From: Oceanibaculum nanhaiense
GTDB lineage: Bacteria > Pseudomonadota > Alphaproteobacteria > Oceanibaculales > Oceanibaculaceae
DNA: 64,000 bases
Reading direction: 5' to 3'
Assembly: GCF_002148795.1 (NCBI RefSeq)
Contig: NZ_MPOB01000001.1
Location: 186,001-250,000, forward strand
Shown here: in pieces, positions 45,523 through 55,500 of the stretch
Layout: each line of letters starts with the position of its first letter
Numbering within the stretch: the stretch's first letter is position 1
Position numbers and translations under genes: made by a program
The notes under the pieces: model-generated
Told to the model about the DNA's origin: nothing
What the model saw: the letters and a program-made list of their open reading frames with translations, nothing else
The model's database searches: none

Positions 45523-46131
45523 CTAACCGGTTGCTTTCTGTCTTTCCCGCCAGCGCGCCAGATCGGCGCCGGTGTCGATATCCTCCAGCGTCGCGGCCAG
45601 ACCGACAGAAAGCCCGCCCATGGCGCGCCTTGTATCGGCCATTGCCTGCGGGCCCGACCAGCGTACCGCTGACAGGTCCAGACGCCGGGGCCGGGAATTC
45701 TGATTAAGGCCGATCAGCCAGTAACCGCCATCGCCGGCCGGCCCCAGCACGGCATCGTGACGCTTCAGCAGGCGAAAAGCGCCGGCGGTGTTGCGGCGTG
45801 AAACCTCCGGAATGTCGCTGCCGATCAGCAGCGCCGGGCCCGGCGGCATCCGCTTGAAAGCCCGCAGCATACGGGCGCCCAGATCGCCTGGCCCCTGGGG
45901 CAGAACGCGCCAGCCGGCTGGCCAGCGGTGCTGGCGGGCTGCGGCATCGGGCGTCACCGCCAGCCAGCAGCGCCAGCGCGGATCCCGCCCGAGCCGCCGC
46001 AGCAGGCCGGCAAGCTGCGCACGGTAGAAGCGCCAGGCGGGAACGCGGCCGATATCCCGGGCAAGACGGCTCTTCACCCGGCCGATCCGCGGCTGTTTGG
46101 CGAAAACGATCAGATTGGGCCGCCCTCTCAT
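45523..46131 (-). CDS. TIGR04282-type glycosyltransferase (DUF2064)
   Basis: The 202-residue GT-A-like protein has FAKQPRIGRVKSRLA at the start, LLIGSDIPEVS near 101 and GPAGDGGYWLIGL near 131, the signature of the family named for arsenosugar clusters. Its ATG overlaps the upstream TIGR04283-type gene by four bases. No arsM or arsenosugar radical SAM gene is nearby, so arsenic chemistry is not supported here and a nucleotidyl- or glycosyl-transfer role is all that can be claimed. Confidence 0.85.
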   Translation of the reverse strand: MRGRPNLIVFAKQPRIGRVKSRLARDIGRVPAWRFYRAQLAGLLRRLGRDPRWRCWLAVTPDAAARQHRWPAGWRVLPQGPGDLGARMLRAFKRMPPGPALLIGSDIPEVSRRNTAGAFRLLKRHDAVLGPAGDGGYWLIGLNQNSRPRRLDLSAVRWSGPQAMADTRRAMGGLSVGLAATLEDIDTGADLARWRERQKATG

Positions 46132-46826
46132 GGGTAGAACCGCGCGATACGCTCCGGCGGCACACCGAGGAAGTAGGCACCAAGGCAGACCCAGTTACGG
46201 ACTACTCGCCGGGCTGCGCCATTCCGGCGGTAGCGCCCGGCGGATGTGATGGCCGTCACGCCGGGCAGCAGAATCAGGTTGCGCCGTCCTATACGCCGAA
46301 CCAGCGCCACATCCTCCATCAGCGGCAGCGCCGCGTACTCCCCGAGACTGCGGTAGTAGTCCCGCTGAATCAGCAGCGCCTGGTCGCCATAGGGGAGCCC
46401 CAGCAGCCGGCTGCGCAGCATGGCCGCTGCCGCGATCAGCCGATACGCCGGTCGGGTGTCGTCAAAAGCGAGGCGGGCATAGGCGGCGCGCTGGCGGTTT
46501 GCCGGACCGGCGATAAAACCGGCAATCGCGTCGGGCCAGTCGCCAGCGAGAATCGTGTCGGCATGCAGGAACAGCAACCAGTCGCCCCGCGCCGCCTGTC
46601 CGCCGGCCCGCAACTGCCTGCCGCGCCCCCGTTCGGCCGTGACGATATGGGCGCCGGCCTGCTTGGCGAGCGCGACGGTGCTGTCGCTGGAACCGCCATC
46701 GGCGATGAGGATCTCATGCGGTAGCCCGGCGCGCCCCACCAGCCTGAGTGCCGCGAGGCAGGAAGGCAGGGTTTTCGACGCGTTCAGCGCCGGGATCACG
46801 ATGGACAGGGTCGGCTTTTCGGTCAC
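46128..46826 (-). CDS. TIGR04283-type family 2 glycosyltransferase
   Basis: From a GTG at 46826 the product has 232 residues. It begins LSIVIPALNASKTLPSCLAAL and carries the DGGSSDST nucleotide-sugar motif and FLHADTIL near 90. The C-terminus has basic and hydrophobic stretches but no full membrane domain. ATG codons at 46877 and 46922 are alternative starts upstream. It is coupled to the TIGR04282-type gene. The pair recurs together in many genomes. Confidence 0.85.
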   Translation of the reverse strand: MTEKPTLSIVIPALNASKTLPSCLAALRLVGRAGLPHEILIADGGSSDSTVALAKQAGAHIVTAERGRGRQLRAGGQAARGDWLLFLHADTILAGDWPDAIAGFIAGPANRQRAAYARLAFDDTRPAYRLIAAAAMLRSRLLGLPYGDQALLIQRDYYRSLGEYAALPLMEDVALVRRIGRRNLILLPGVTAITSAGRYRRNGAARRVVRNWVCLGAYFLGVPPERIARFYP

Positions 46827-46920
46827 GTTCCGGCGAGCGCCTATGGCTGGGGATTGCGTGTGTCTCGTTCCTACCATAGACCGGAGGTCGAGGCTGTTAA
46901 CGAAGTGGTGAGGAGGAGGC

Positions 46921-48000
46921 ATGGCGCGCCTGGTCGATCTGTCGGCGCTGCACCGGGCGCTGGTCCGGCTGCCGGGCTATGAGCAGGTGCCGCTTGGCGC
47001 GCTGGCCGCCCTGCCGGAAAAGGGGCTGGCGCATGATCATGTGCAAATCGCCGGCACCAGGGCATTGCTGCGGGTGCCGAGGCAGAGCCAGTTCGACTTT
47101 TCGGCGCGCGACAATCTCGCCTACCAGAAGGCCTGCTTCGAACGCTGCCAGCCCAGTGGCCATACCCCGGCGCTGCTGGGCGTTCTGGAGCCATCGGATG
47201 AAGTGCCGATGGGCGCGCTTCTGGTCGAACATATTGACGGGGTAGTGCTGTCTCTTCCAGGCGACATGGCGGGTATTGCCGCCTGCCTTGCCGCCATCCA
47301 TACGCTGCCTTTGCCGCTCGAAGCGGATCGTCCGCCCTTGCAGGAACATCGCGAGGCAGTATCCGGCACGCTAGCCATCATCGAACGCCAAACCTTGGGG
47401 CTGGCGCAGGCGGCACTCGACAGGGAGGCCGCGGATCAGATCGAGAAGGAGCTTGCCTGGGCGCGCGGTTTTGCCGCCGAGGCGGCGCAGTGGCCGCAGC
47501 CGCTGGCGCTGGTGTTGAGCGACACCCATCCAGGCAATTATTTGCGCGCGGCGTCAGGCCAGGTGGTGTGCGTCGATCTGGAGAAGGCGGTCTATGGCGC
47601 GCCGGCGATCGACCTCGCCCATGCCAGCCTGCACACCTCAACCACCTGGGATGTGGACGCTGCCGCCAGCCTGTCGCGCGGCGAGATCGAAGCTTTTTAT
47701 GCCGCCTATCTCGATCTCCTGCCACCGGCCATGCGGGAGGCGCTGATGCCCTGGCTGCTGCCGTTGCGCCGCCTGACCTGGCTGCGCTCGGTCACCTGGT
47801 GCGTGCATTACCGGGTCGAATCGGCCAGGGCCCGGCGGCGCGACAAGCATCTGGCCGCCAGCACCGAGGACTGGTCCACCGAGGATGTGGATGCGGCCCT
47901 CACCGCCCATGTCGAGGGCCGGGTGGCGGATTATCTCGACCCCGCCACCATATCCGCCATCCGCGCCGAATGGCTTGGCCCGGCGCGGCTTAGCTTCTAG
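46921..48000 (+). CDS. APH-like phosphotransferase (aminoglycoside/choline kinase fold)
   Basis: The 359-residue protein has the kinase-like motifs LVLSDTHPGNYL near residues 198-209 and VCVDLEKA near 217. The catalytic aspartate, histidine and asparagine of the DxHPGN loop are kept, but the usual leading histidine of HGDxHPGN is leucine. The metal-binding aspartate is in VDLEKA. It probably phosphorylates a small sugar or alcohol. It is divergent from the glycosyltransferase pair and could act in the same pathway. Confidence 0.8.
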   Translation: MARLVDLSALHRALVRLPGYEQVPLGALAALPEKGLAHDHVQIAGTRALLRVPRQSQFDFSARDNLAYQKACFERCQPSGHTPALLGVLEPSDEVPMGALLVEHIDGVVLSLPGDMAGIAACLAAIHTLPLPLEADRPPLQEHREAVSGTLAIIERQTLGLAQAALDREAADQIEKELAWARGFAAEAAQWPQPLALVLSDTHPGNYLRAASGQVVCVDLEKAVYGAPAIDLAHASLHTSTTWDVDAAASLSRGEIEAFYAAYLDLLPPAMREALMPWLLPLRRLTWLRSVTWCVHYRVESARARRRDKHLAASTEDWSTEDVDAALTAHVEGRVADYLDPATISAIRAEWLGPARLSF

Positions 48001-48009
48001 AGTCGCCGC

Positions 48010-48195
48010 ATGGGAGAGATCGTCAATCTGCGGCAGGCCCGCAAGGAACGCGACCGGCGGGAAAAAGAACGCCGGGCAGAGGAAAACCGCGCCGCCTTTG
48101 GCCGCACCAAGGCGGAAAAGCGCACGACAGAGGCCGGGAAAAAGCGGGAAGACAAGAAGCTCGACGGCCACCGCCTCGATCCGGAAGAGCGCTAG
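48010..48195 (+). CDS. DUF4169 family small basic protein
   Basis: The 61-residue product is almost wholly charged, with IVNLRQARKERDRREKERRAEENRAAFGRTKAEK. This is the DUF4169 pattern seen in alphaproteobacteria, and it is predicted to form one long helix. It starts nine bases after the kinase stop and is probably co-transcribed with it. No function is known. Confidence 0.82.
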   Translation: MGEIVNLRQARKERDRREKERRAEENRAAFGRTKAEKRTTEAGKKREDKKLDGHRLDPEER

Positions 48196-48234
48196 CCTCG
48201 ATTCTTGTTCTTGATTTGTTCCGATTTCGCGATC

Positions 48235-49338
48235 ATGTTTCCAGACATGGTCGAGGAAGCCCCCATCCTGCCCAAGAAGGGCCGTGGCGCCGTCCGCAAC
48301 GAGAGCGGCCGCTACGAGAAATTCGCGCGCATCGCCGTGTCGGATGGCTGGGACCGCGTATCCGAGGATGAATTCCCCGATGAGAACCGGCCGCGCACGG
48401 AGATCCGGACCGACAGCAGCCGCAGCATCGTCAGCCATAATGACTCGCCGGATATCCCGTTCAGCAGTTCAATCAATCCCTATAAGGGCTGCGAGCATGG
48501 CTGCATCTACTGCTTCGCGCGGCCGACCCATGCCTATCTCGGCCTGTCGCCGGGGCTGGATTTCGAGACCAAGATCTTTGCCAAGCCCGACGCGGCGCAG
48601 CTGCTCGACAAGACATTCCGGGGCCGGAATTACAAACCCAGCGTGATCGCTATGGGCGCCAATACGGACCCCTACCAGCCGGCGGAGCGCAGCTTGCGCA
48701 TTACCCGCGCCGTGCTGGAGGTGCTGGAACGGTTCGGCCATCCGGTCGGCATCGTCACCAAATCGGCGCTGGTCACCCGCGATATCGACATTCTGGCGCG
48801 GCTGGCGAAACGGCGCCTCGTGGCGGTCAGCCTGTCGGTCACCACGCTGGACCGCGATCTTGCCCGGGTGATGGAGCCGCGCGCCTCCACCCCGCCGCGC
48901 CGGCTGGAGGCGATCCGGCAGCTGAGCGAGGCCGGCATTCCGACCGGGGTGATGGCGGCGCCGATGATTCCGGCGCTGAACGACACTGAGCTGGAGGCAA
49001 TCCTGCAGGCGGCGGCCGAGGCCGGGGCGACATCGGCCGGTTATGTGCTGTTGCGGCTGCCGCTGGAGATCAAGGATCTGTTCGCCGACTGGCTGGAGGC
49101 ACACCGGCCCGACCGGGCGAAACATGTTCTCTCACTGGTACGCGACACGCGCGGCGGCGCGCTCTATACGGCGGAATTCGGCAAGCGCATGCGCGGCGAT
49201 GGTCCCTATGCCGAGCTGATTGGCCAGCGTTTTCGCGCCGCCGTGAAACGGCTGGGGCTGAATCGCGACCGCTGGGCGCTAGACCTCAGCCAGTTCAAGG
49301 TGCCGCCACCGCAGACCGGGCAGCTCAGCCTGTTCTGA
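48235..49338 (+). CDS. PA0069-family radical SAM protein
   Basis: From the ATG at 48235 the product has 367 residues; an ATG at 48247 is equally possible and neither has a clear ribosome site. The radical SAM cluster motif CEHGCIYC near residues 85-92 (CxxxCxxC) binds [4Fe-4S] and SAM, in a domain resembling spore photoproduct lyase. The N-terminal [17 protein letters not shown] segment is characteristic. Substrate is unknown. Confidence 0.88.
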   Translation: MFPDMVEEAPILPKKGRGAVRNESGRYEKFARIAVSDGWDRVSEDEFPDENRPRTEIRTDSSRSIVSHNDSPDIPFSSSINPYKGCEHGCIYCFARPTHAYLGLSPGLDFETKIFAKPDAAQLLDKTFRGRNYKPSVIAMGANTDPYQPAERSLRITRAVLEVLERFGHPVGIVTKSALVTRDIDILARLAKRRLVAVSLSVTTLDRDLARVMEPRASTPPRRLEAIRQLSEAGIPTGVMAAPMIPALNDTELEAILQAAAEAGATSAGYVLLRLPLEIKDLFADWLEAHRPDRAKHVLSLVRDTRGGALYTAEFGKRMRGDGPYAELIGQRFRAAVKRLGLNRDRWALDLSQFKVPPPQTGQLSLF

Positions 49339-49406
49339 TCGTACCAGCCTTTGCCCCCGCCGCTGCTTTCGCTATGCTGGCCTTGATCGTAACGAAGGCG
49401 GAACCA

Positions 49407-50027
49407 ATGCCGGACTTCAGTCTCGAACAGGCGCATGGCGGGCTTGTCGCTGGCATCGACGAGGCCGGGCGCGGCCCCTGGGCCGGGCCTGTGGTGGCCG
49501 CCGCCGTGATCTTCGACGCCAAGCGCATGCCTTTGGAGCTGCTGTCCCTGATCGACGATTCCAAGAAGCTGAAAAAATTGCGGCGCGAAGCGCTGTTGCC
49601 GGCGATCCGCGCCTGCGCCTGGATCGGCATCGGGGCGGCCAGTGCCGCTGAGATCGACCGGGTGAACATCCTGCAGGCGACATATCTTGCCATGCAGCGT
49701 GCGGTCGCGCGGCTGCCGGTGCGGCCCAGCCTGGCGCTGGTCGATGGCAACCGGGCGCCTGCCCTGCCCTGCCCGGCGCGCACCCTGATCGGCGGCGACG
49801 GGCTGTCGCTCTCCATTGCCGCCGCCTCGATCGTCGCCAAGGTGACGCGCGACCGGGCGATGGAGCGGCTGGATGCGCGTTATGGGGCCTATGGCTGGGC
49901 CAGCAATGCCGGCTATGGCACGGCGGTGCATCAGGCGGCGCTGCGCGATCTGGGGCCGACCCGTCACCACCGGCAGTCCTTCCGTCCGATTCAGGCGCTT
50001 CTGGAGCAGCCCGAAGGAATCGGTTGA
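49407..50027 (+). CDS. rnhB: Ribonuclease HII
   Basis: The 206-residue enzyme cleaves the RNA strand of RNA-DNA hybrids and removes misincorporated ribonucleotides. The catalytic D18 and E19 lie in [16 protein letters not shown], the third acid in VDGNR, and the conserved [10 protein letters not shown] near 130. An AAGGCGGA ribosome site supports the ATG at 49407 over the upstream ATG at 49374. It is immediately upstream of ccrM; the two are separated by 75 bases full of GANTC sites. Confidence 0.95.
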   Translation: MPDFSLEQAHGGLVAGIDEAGRGPWAGPVVAAAVIFDAKRMPLELLSLIDDSKKLKKLRREALLPAIRACAWIGIGAASAAEIDRVNILQATYLAMQRAVARLPVRPSLALVDGNRAPALPCPARTLIGGDGLSLSIAAASIVAKVTRDRAMERLDARYGAYGWASNAGYGTAVHQAALRDLGPTRHHRQSFRPIQALLEQPEGIG

Positions 50028-51209
<1,182 letters not shown>

Positions 51210-51210
51210 G

Positions 51211-52500
51211 CTAATCCCGCCGCGCCGCCGGTTCCTTCAGCGGCAGCAGGATCAACAGCCCCACGACGAAGAAGGCCAGGATTGTCGCCATGCCGGCGCG
51301 CTGGCTGTCGAACATCAGCGTCACGCCGCCCAGCAGCATCGGCCCCGCCCAGGCGGTGGCCTTGCCGGACAGCGCGAACAGGCCGAACATCTCCGCCTCC
51401 TTGCCCACAGGGGCAAGTCGCGCCATCAGGCTGCGCCCGGCCGCCTGTGCCGGGCCGACGAACAGCCCCAGCGTCAGCGCCAGGATCCAGAACCAGGTCA
51501 CGCTTTCGACCACCAGCACCGGAATACCAAAGCCGATCAGGAAGACCAGCGTGATCAGGATGGTGCGTTTCGGGCCGATCCAGTCATCGACCCAGGCGAA
51601 CAGGAAGGCCCCCAGGCCCGCTGTCACATTCATCGCGATGCCGAACTGGATGATTTCGGCAAAGCTCATGCCGAAGGTGCCGGCGGCGTAGATGCCGCCG
51701 AAGGCGAACAGGGTGACCAGCCCGTCGGTGTAGAACATCCGCGCCAGCAGGAAGCGCACGATGGTCCGGTGCTGGCCGATGTCGCGCAGCAGCTGGTGCA
51801 ATTCCCGAAGCCCCTGCCGTGCCGCCTGTGCCATCGGCAGGGCGCTGCGCGGCCGGTCCGGCGTCCACAGCAATAGCGGGATCATGAACAGCGCGTACCA
51901 GATGGCGACCAGCAGGGCGGTGGCGCGCACCGGCTCCGCCTGCTCCGGGTCGAGGCCGAAGGGTGGCGGATCGGCCTGCACCAGCCCGTACAGCGCCACG
52001 ACCAGGCAAGCCAGCCCGCCGCCATAGCCAGCGGCCCAGCCCCAGCCGGACAGCCGCCCGGTGCGACCGGGCGTGGTCAGGTCCGGCAGCATCGAATTAT
52101 AGAAGATGGTGGCGTATTCGTAGCCCAGCGCGCCCAGCGCCACCAAAGCCAGGGCCAGCGGGATATCCCCGGCATCGGGCCTCACGAACCAAAGGCAGGC
52201 GCTGGCGGCGATTGACAGCAGGCTGAACCAGAAGATCCAGGGTTTACGCGCGCCGGCACGGTCGGCGATGGCCCCCAGCACGGGGCCGGTCAGCGCGACG
52301 GCCAGCCCGGCCAGCCCGGTCGCCTGCCCCCACAGGAAAGTGCCCTGTTCCGGCGTTTCCGCCACCGCACGGGTGAAATAGGCGGCGAAGATGAAGGTGG
52401 TGATGACCGTCGGGTAGCTGTTGTTCGCCCAGTCGAACAGGCACCAGGAGAAGATCGCCCGGCGGTCCGGCCGCCGGGTGGAGGGCACGCTATCGCTCAT
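51211..52500 (-). CDS. MFS transporter of the UMF1 / BtlA-like family
   Basis: The 429-residue inner-membrane protein has about twelve hydrophobic segments. The N-terminal SWCLFDWANNSYPTVITTFIFAAYFT and the loop ADRAGARKPWIF are typical of the UMF1 family related to autophagy protein Atg22. It is a likely secondary transporter, possibly for amino acids, but its substrate is unknown. It ends one base from ccrM and lies ten bases downstream of the glutamate dehydrogenase gene in the same direction. Confidence 0.88.
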   Translation of the reverse strand: MSDSVPSTRRPDRRAIFSWCLFDWANNSYPTVITTFIFAAYFTRAVAETPEQGTFLWGQATGLAGLAVALTGPVLGAIADRAGARKPWIFWFSLLSIAASACLWFVRPDAGDIPLALALVALGALGYEYATIFYNSMLPDLTTPGRTGRLSGWGWAAGYGGGLACLVVALYGLVQADPPPFGLDPEQAEPVRATALLVAIWYALFMIPLLLWTPDRPRSALPMAQAARQGLRELHQLLRDIGQHRTIVRFLLARMFYTDGLVTLFAFGGIYAAGTFGMSFAEIIQFGIAMNVTAGLGAFLFAWVDDWIGPKRTILITLVFLIGFGIPVLVVESVTWFWILALTLGLFVGPAQAAGRSLMARLAPVGKEAEMFGLFALSGKATAWAGPMLLGGVTLMFDSQRAGMATILAFFVVGLLILLPLKEPAARRD

Positions 52501-52510
52501 CGGTTAGCGT

Positions 52511-55500
52511 CTAGGCGGGCAGCAACGCGCGCAGCTGCGCGTTCGCCACAGTCAGCATGGCGAGATCGACGCCACCCGGCGTGTTGCGGAAATCGGCCAG
52601 CAGCTGCGCGGCCTTGTCCGTCGCCGCGCGATTCTGGGAGACCCAGCTTTCGATCTTGTCCTCGCTATTGCCCTTGGCGGTCTTTCCCGTGGTGGCGAGT
52701 ACGCTCTGGGTCAGCAGTGCCTGATGGCTGTAGAGATCGCCCACCGCACTGTCCACGGCGATCTTCTGCCAGTGATTGTCGAGCGACAGTCCGTCGGCGG
52801 CATTGCGCAGCCAGTCGAGACCGAAGCGGGTGCCGACGGCGAAATAAATGCGGGCGACATCGACAATGTCAGTCTTGCTGCCCGCCATTTCGGCGATCTT
52901 CACGATATCCGGCGCGCTCAGCAGATAGTCGATGGCGACGATCTCCGAGGCCAGCGATGCCGGGACGCCGTGCTTTTCCAGCTCGGCCTTGCGCTGTTTC
53001 AGGGCACCCGTGTCAGCTTCCGGTATCGCCGTGTCGAGTGCCTTGCAGAGGGTGGCGATGCCGGGGCCGAAACGGCCGGTCTCGGCGGATATGTCGAGCG
53101 GCCGGGCGGCGTTCGCCAGGAACCACAAGGTGGCCCGCTCGACCAGCCTTCCATATTCCAGCAGCATGCCGATCTGGACGTCCGCCGGCGCCTTGCCGTC
53201 CAGCGCCTCGATCTCGGCCCAGCGGTCCCGCAAATTGAACGCCTCACGGCTGATCGTGTAGGCGCGCGCGATATCGACGGCGGGCTGGCCGGTCTTCTCG
53301 CGGATCGAATCGACGAAGGCGCTGCCGACCCGGTTCACCATCGAATTTGTGGTGACGGTGGTGATGATCTCGCGGCGCAGCCTGTGCCCGGCGATATAAT
53401 CCTTGTAGGGGACGCGCAGCCGCTCCGGGAAATAGCGCAGCAGATCCTCGACCAGCAGCGGGTCATCCGGCAGATCGGAGGCCAGCAGGTCGTTATAGAG
53501 CGCGATCTTAGAGTAGGAGAGCAGGATTGCCAGTTCCGGCCGGGTGAGGCCGGCATTGGCCGCCGCGCGGTCGGCGATGGTGTCGTCGTCGGGCAGGAAT
53601 TCGATGGCCCGGTCCAGCTTGCCGGCGCGCTCCAGATGGCGCATCAGCCTGGCATGCAGGTCCAGCAAATCGCCGCCGCGCGCCTGTTCCATGCTGATCG
53701 CCTGGGTCTGCAGGTAATTGTGCCGCAGCACATGCTCGCCGACCGCTTCCGTCATCTGTTCCAGCAGCTTGTTGCGCTGCTTTTCGGTCATGTCGCCGGC
53801 CTGCACCACGCCGCCCAGCAGGACCTTGATGTTTACCTCATGGTCGGAACAATCGACGCCAGCGGAATTGTCGATGAAGTCGGTGTTCAGCCGCCCGCCG
53901 GACAGGGCGTATTCGATGCGTCCGCGTTGCGTCATGCCGAGATTGGCGCCTTCGCCCACCACTTTGGCGCGGATGTCCTGCCCGTTGATGCGGATCGCGT
54001 CATTGGCCCGGTCGCCGGCATCGGCATGGCTCTCGCTGCGCGCCTTCACATAGCTGCCGATACCGCCGAACCACAGCAGATCGGCCTCGGCCTTCAGGAT
54101 CGCGGTCATCAGCGCGGTGGGGGTCAGGGTCTCCTCGGCAATGTCCAGTGCTTTCCGTGCCTCGGGCGAGAGCTTCAGCGACTTCGCCTTGCGGTCGAAC
54201 ACCGCCCCGCCCTTCGAGAGCACCTTGGGGTCGTAGTCCGCCCAGCTGGAGCGCGGCAGATCGAACAGCCGCTGGCGCTCGGCAAAGCTTGTGGCCGGGT
54301 CGGGGGTGGGGTCGATGAAGATGTGCAGATGGTTGAAGGCGGCGATCAGCTTGATATGCCGGGACAGCAGCATGCCGTTGCCGAACACGTCGCCGGACAT
54401 GTCGCCGACGCCGGTCACGGAGAAATCCTCGGCCTGGATATCGCGGCCCAGCTCGCGGAAATGCCGCCTGACCCCTTCCCAGGCGCCGCGCGCGGTGATG
54501 CCCATCTTCTTGTGATCGTAGCCGGCGGAGCCGCCCGAGGCGAAGGCGTCATGCAGCCAGAAGCCATAGTCGATGGAAACCGAATTGGCGATGTCGGAGA
54601 AGGTGGCCGTGCCCTTGTCGGCGGCGACGACCAGATAGGGGTCGTCCTCGTCCAGCCGCACCACATCAGGCGGCGGCAGCAGGTCGGACCCGGCGACATT
54701 GTCGGTGATGTCCAGCATGCCGCACATGAAGGTCTTGTAGCAGGCGATGACCTCTTCCATCAGCGCCTCGCGCCCCCCCTCGGCGGGCGGACGTTTCACC
54801 ACGAAGCCGCCCTTGGAGCCGACCGGCACGATGACGGCGTTCTTCACCATCTGCGCCTTCATCAGCCCCAGCACCTCGGTGCGGAAATCCTCCTTGCGGT
54901 CGGACCAGCGGATTCCGCCGCGCGCCACCTTGCCGCCGCGCAGATGCACCGCCTCGACACGCGGCGAATAGACCCAGATCTCGACCATCGGGCGGGGCAG
55001 CGGCAGCTCGTCGATGCGCTGGCTGTCCAGCTTGAAGGAAAGGTAGGGTTTCGGACGCCCGTCCGCACCTTTCTGGAAGGCGTTGGTACGCAAGGTCGCC
55101 ATCACCAGATTCACGAAGCGCCGCAGGATGCGGTCCTCATCCAGGCTGGAAACCGCGTCCAACGCGTGTTCGATCTCGACCAGGATGCCGCCCTCGCGGA
55201 CGTCGGCATCCTTGCGGTTCGCGGGATCGAAGCGGGCTGTGAACAGCGCCACCACCAGCCGGGCGATGTCGGCGTATTTCGCCAGAGTCTGCTCGATATA
55301 ATCCTGGCTGAAGGTGAAGCCGGTCTGGCGCAGATATTTGGCGTAGGCCCGGATGATCGCGGCTTCGCGCGCACTCAGCCCGCCGCGCAGGACCAGCCGG
55401 TTGAAGGCGTCGTCTTCCGTCTCGCCATCCCAGACGGCGGCAAAGGCATCCTGGAACTTCTGCTTGGCGCGCGTGAGGTCGATAGCGATTGCATCGGCTG

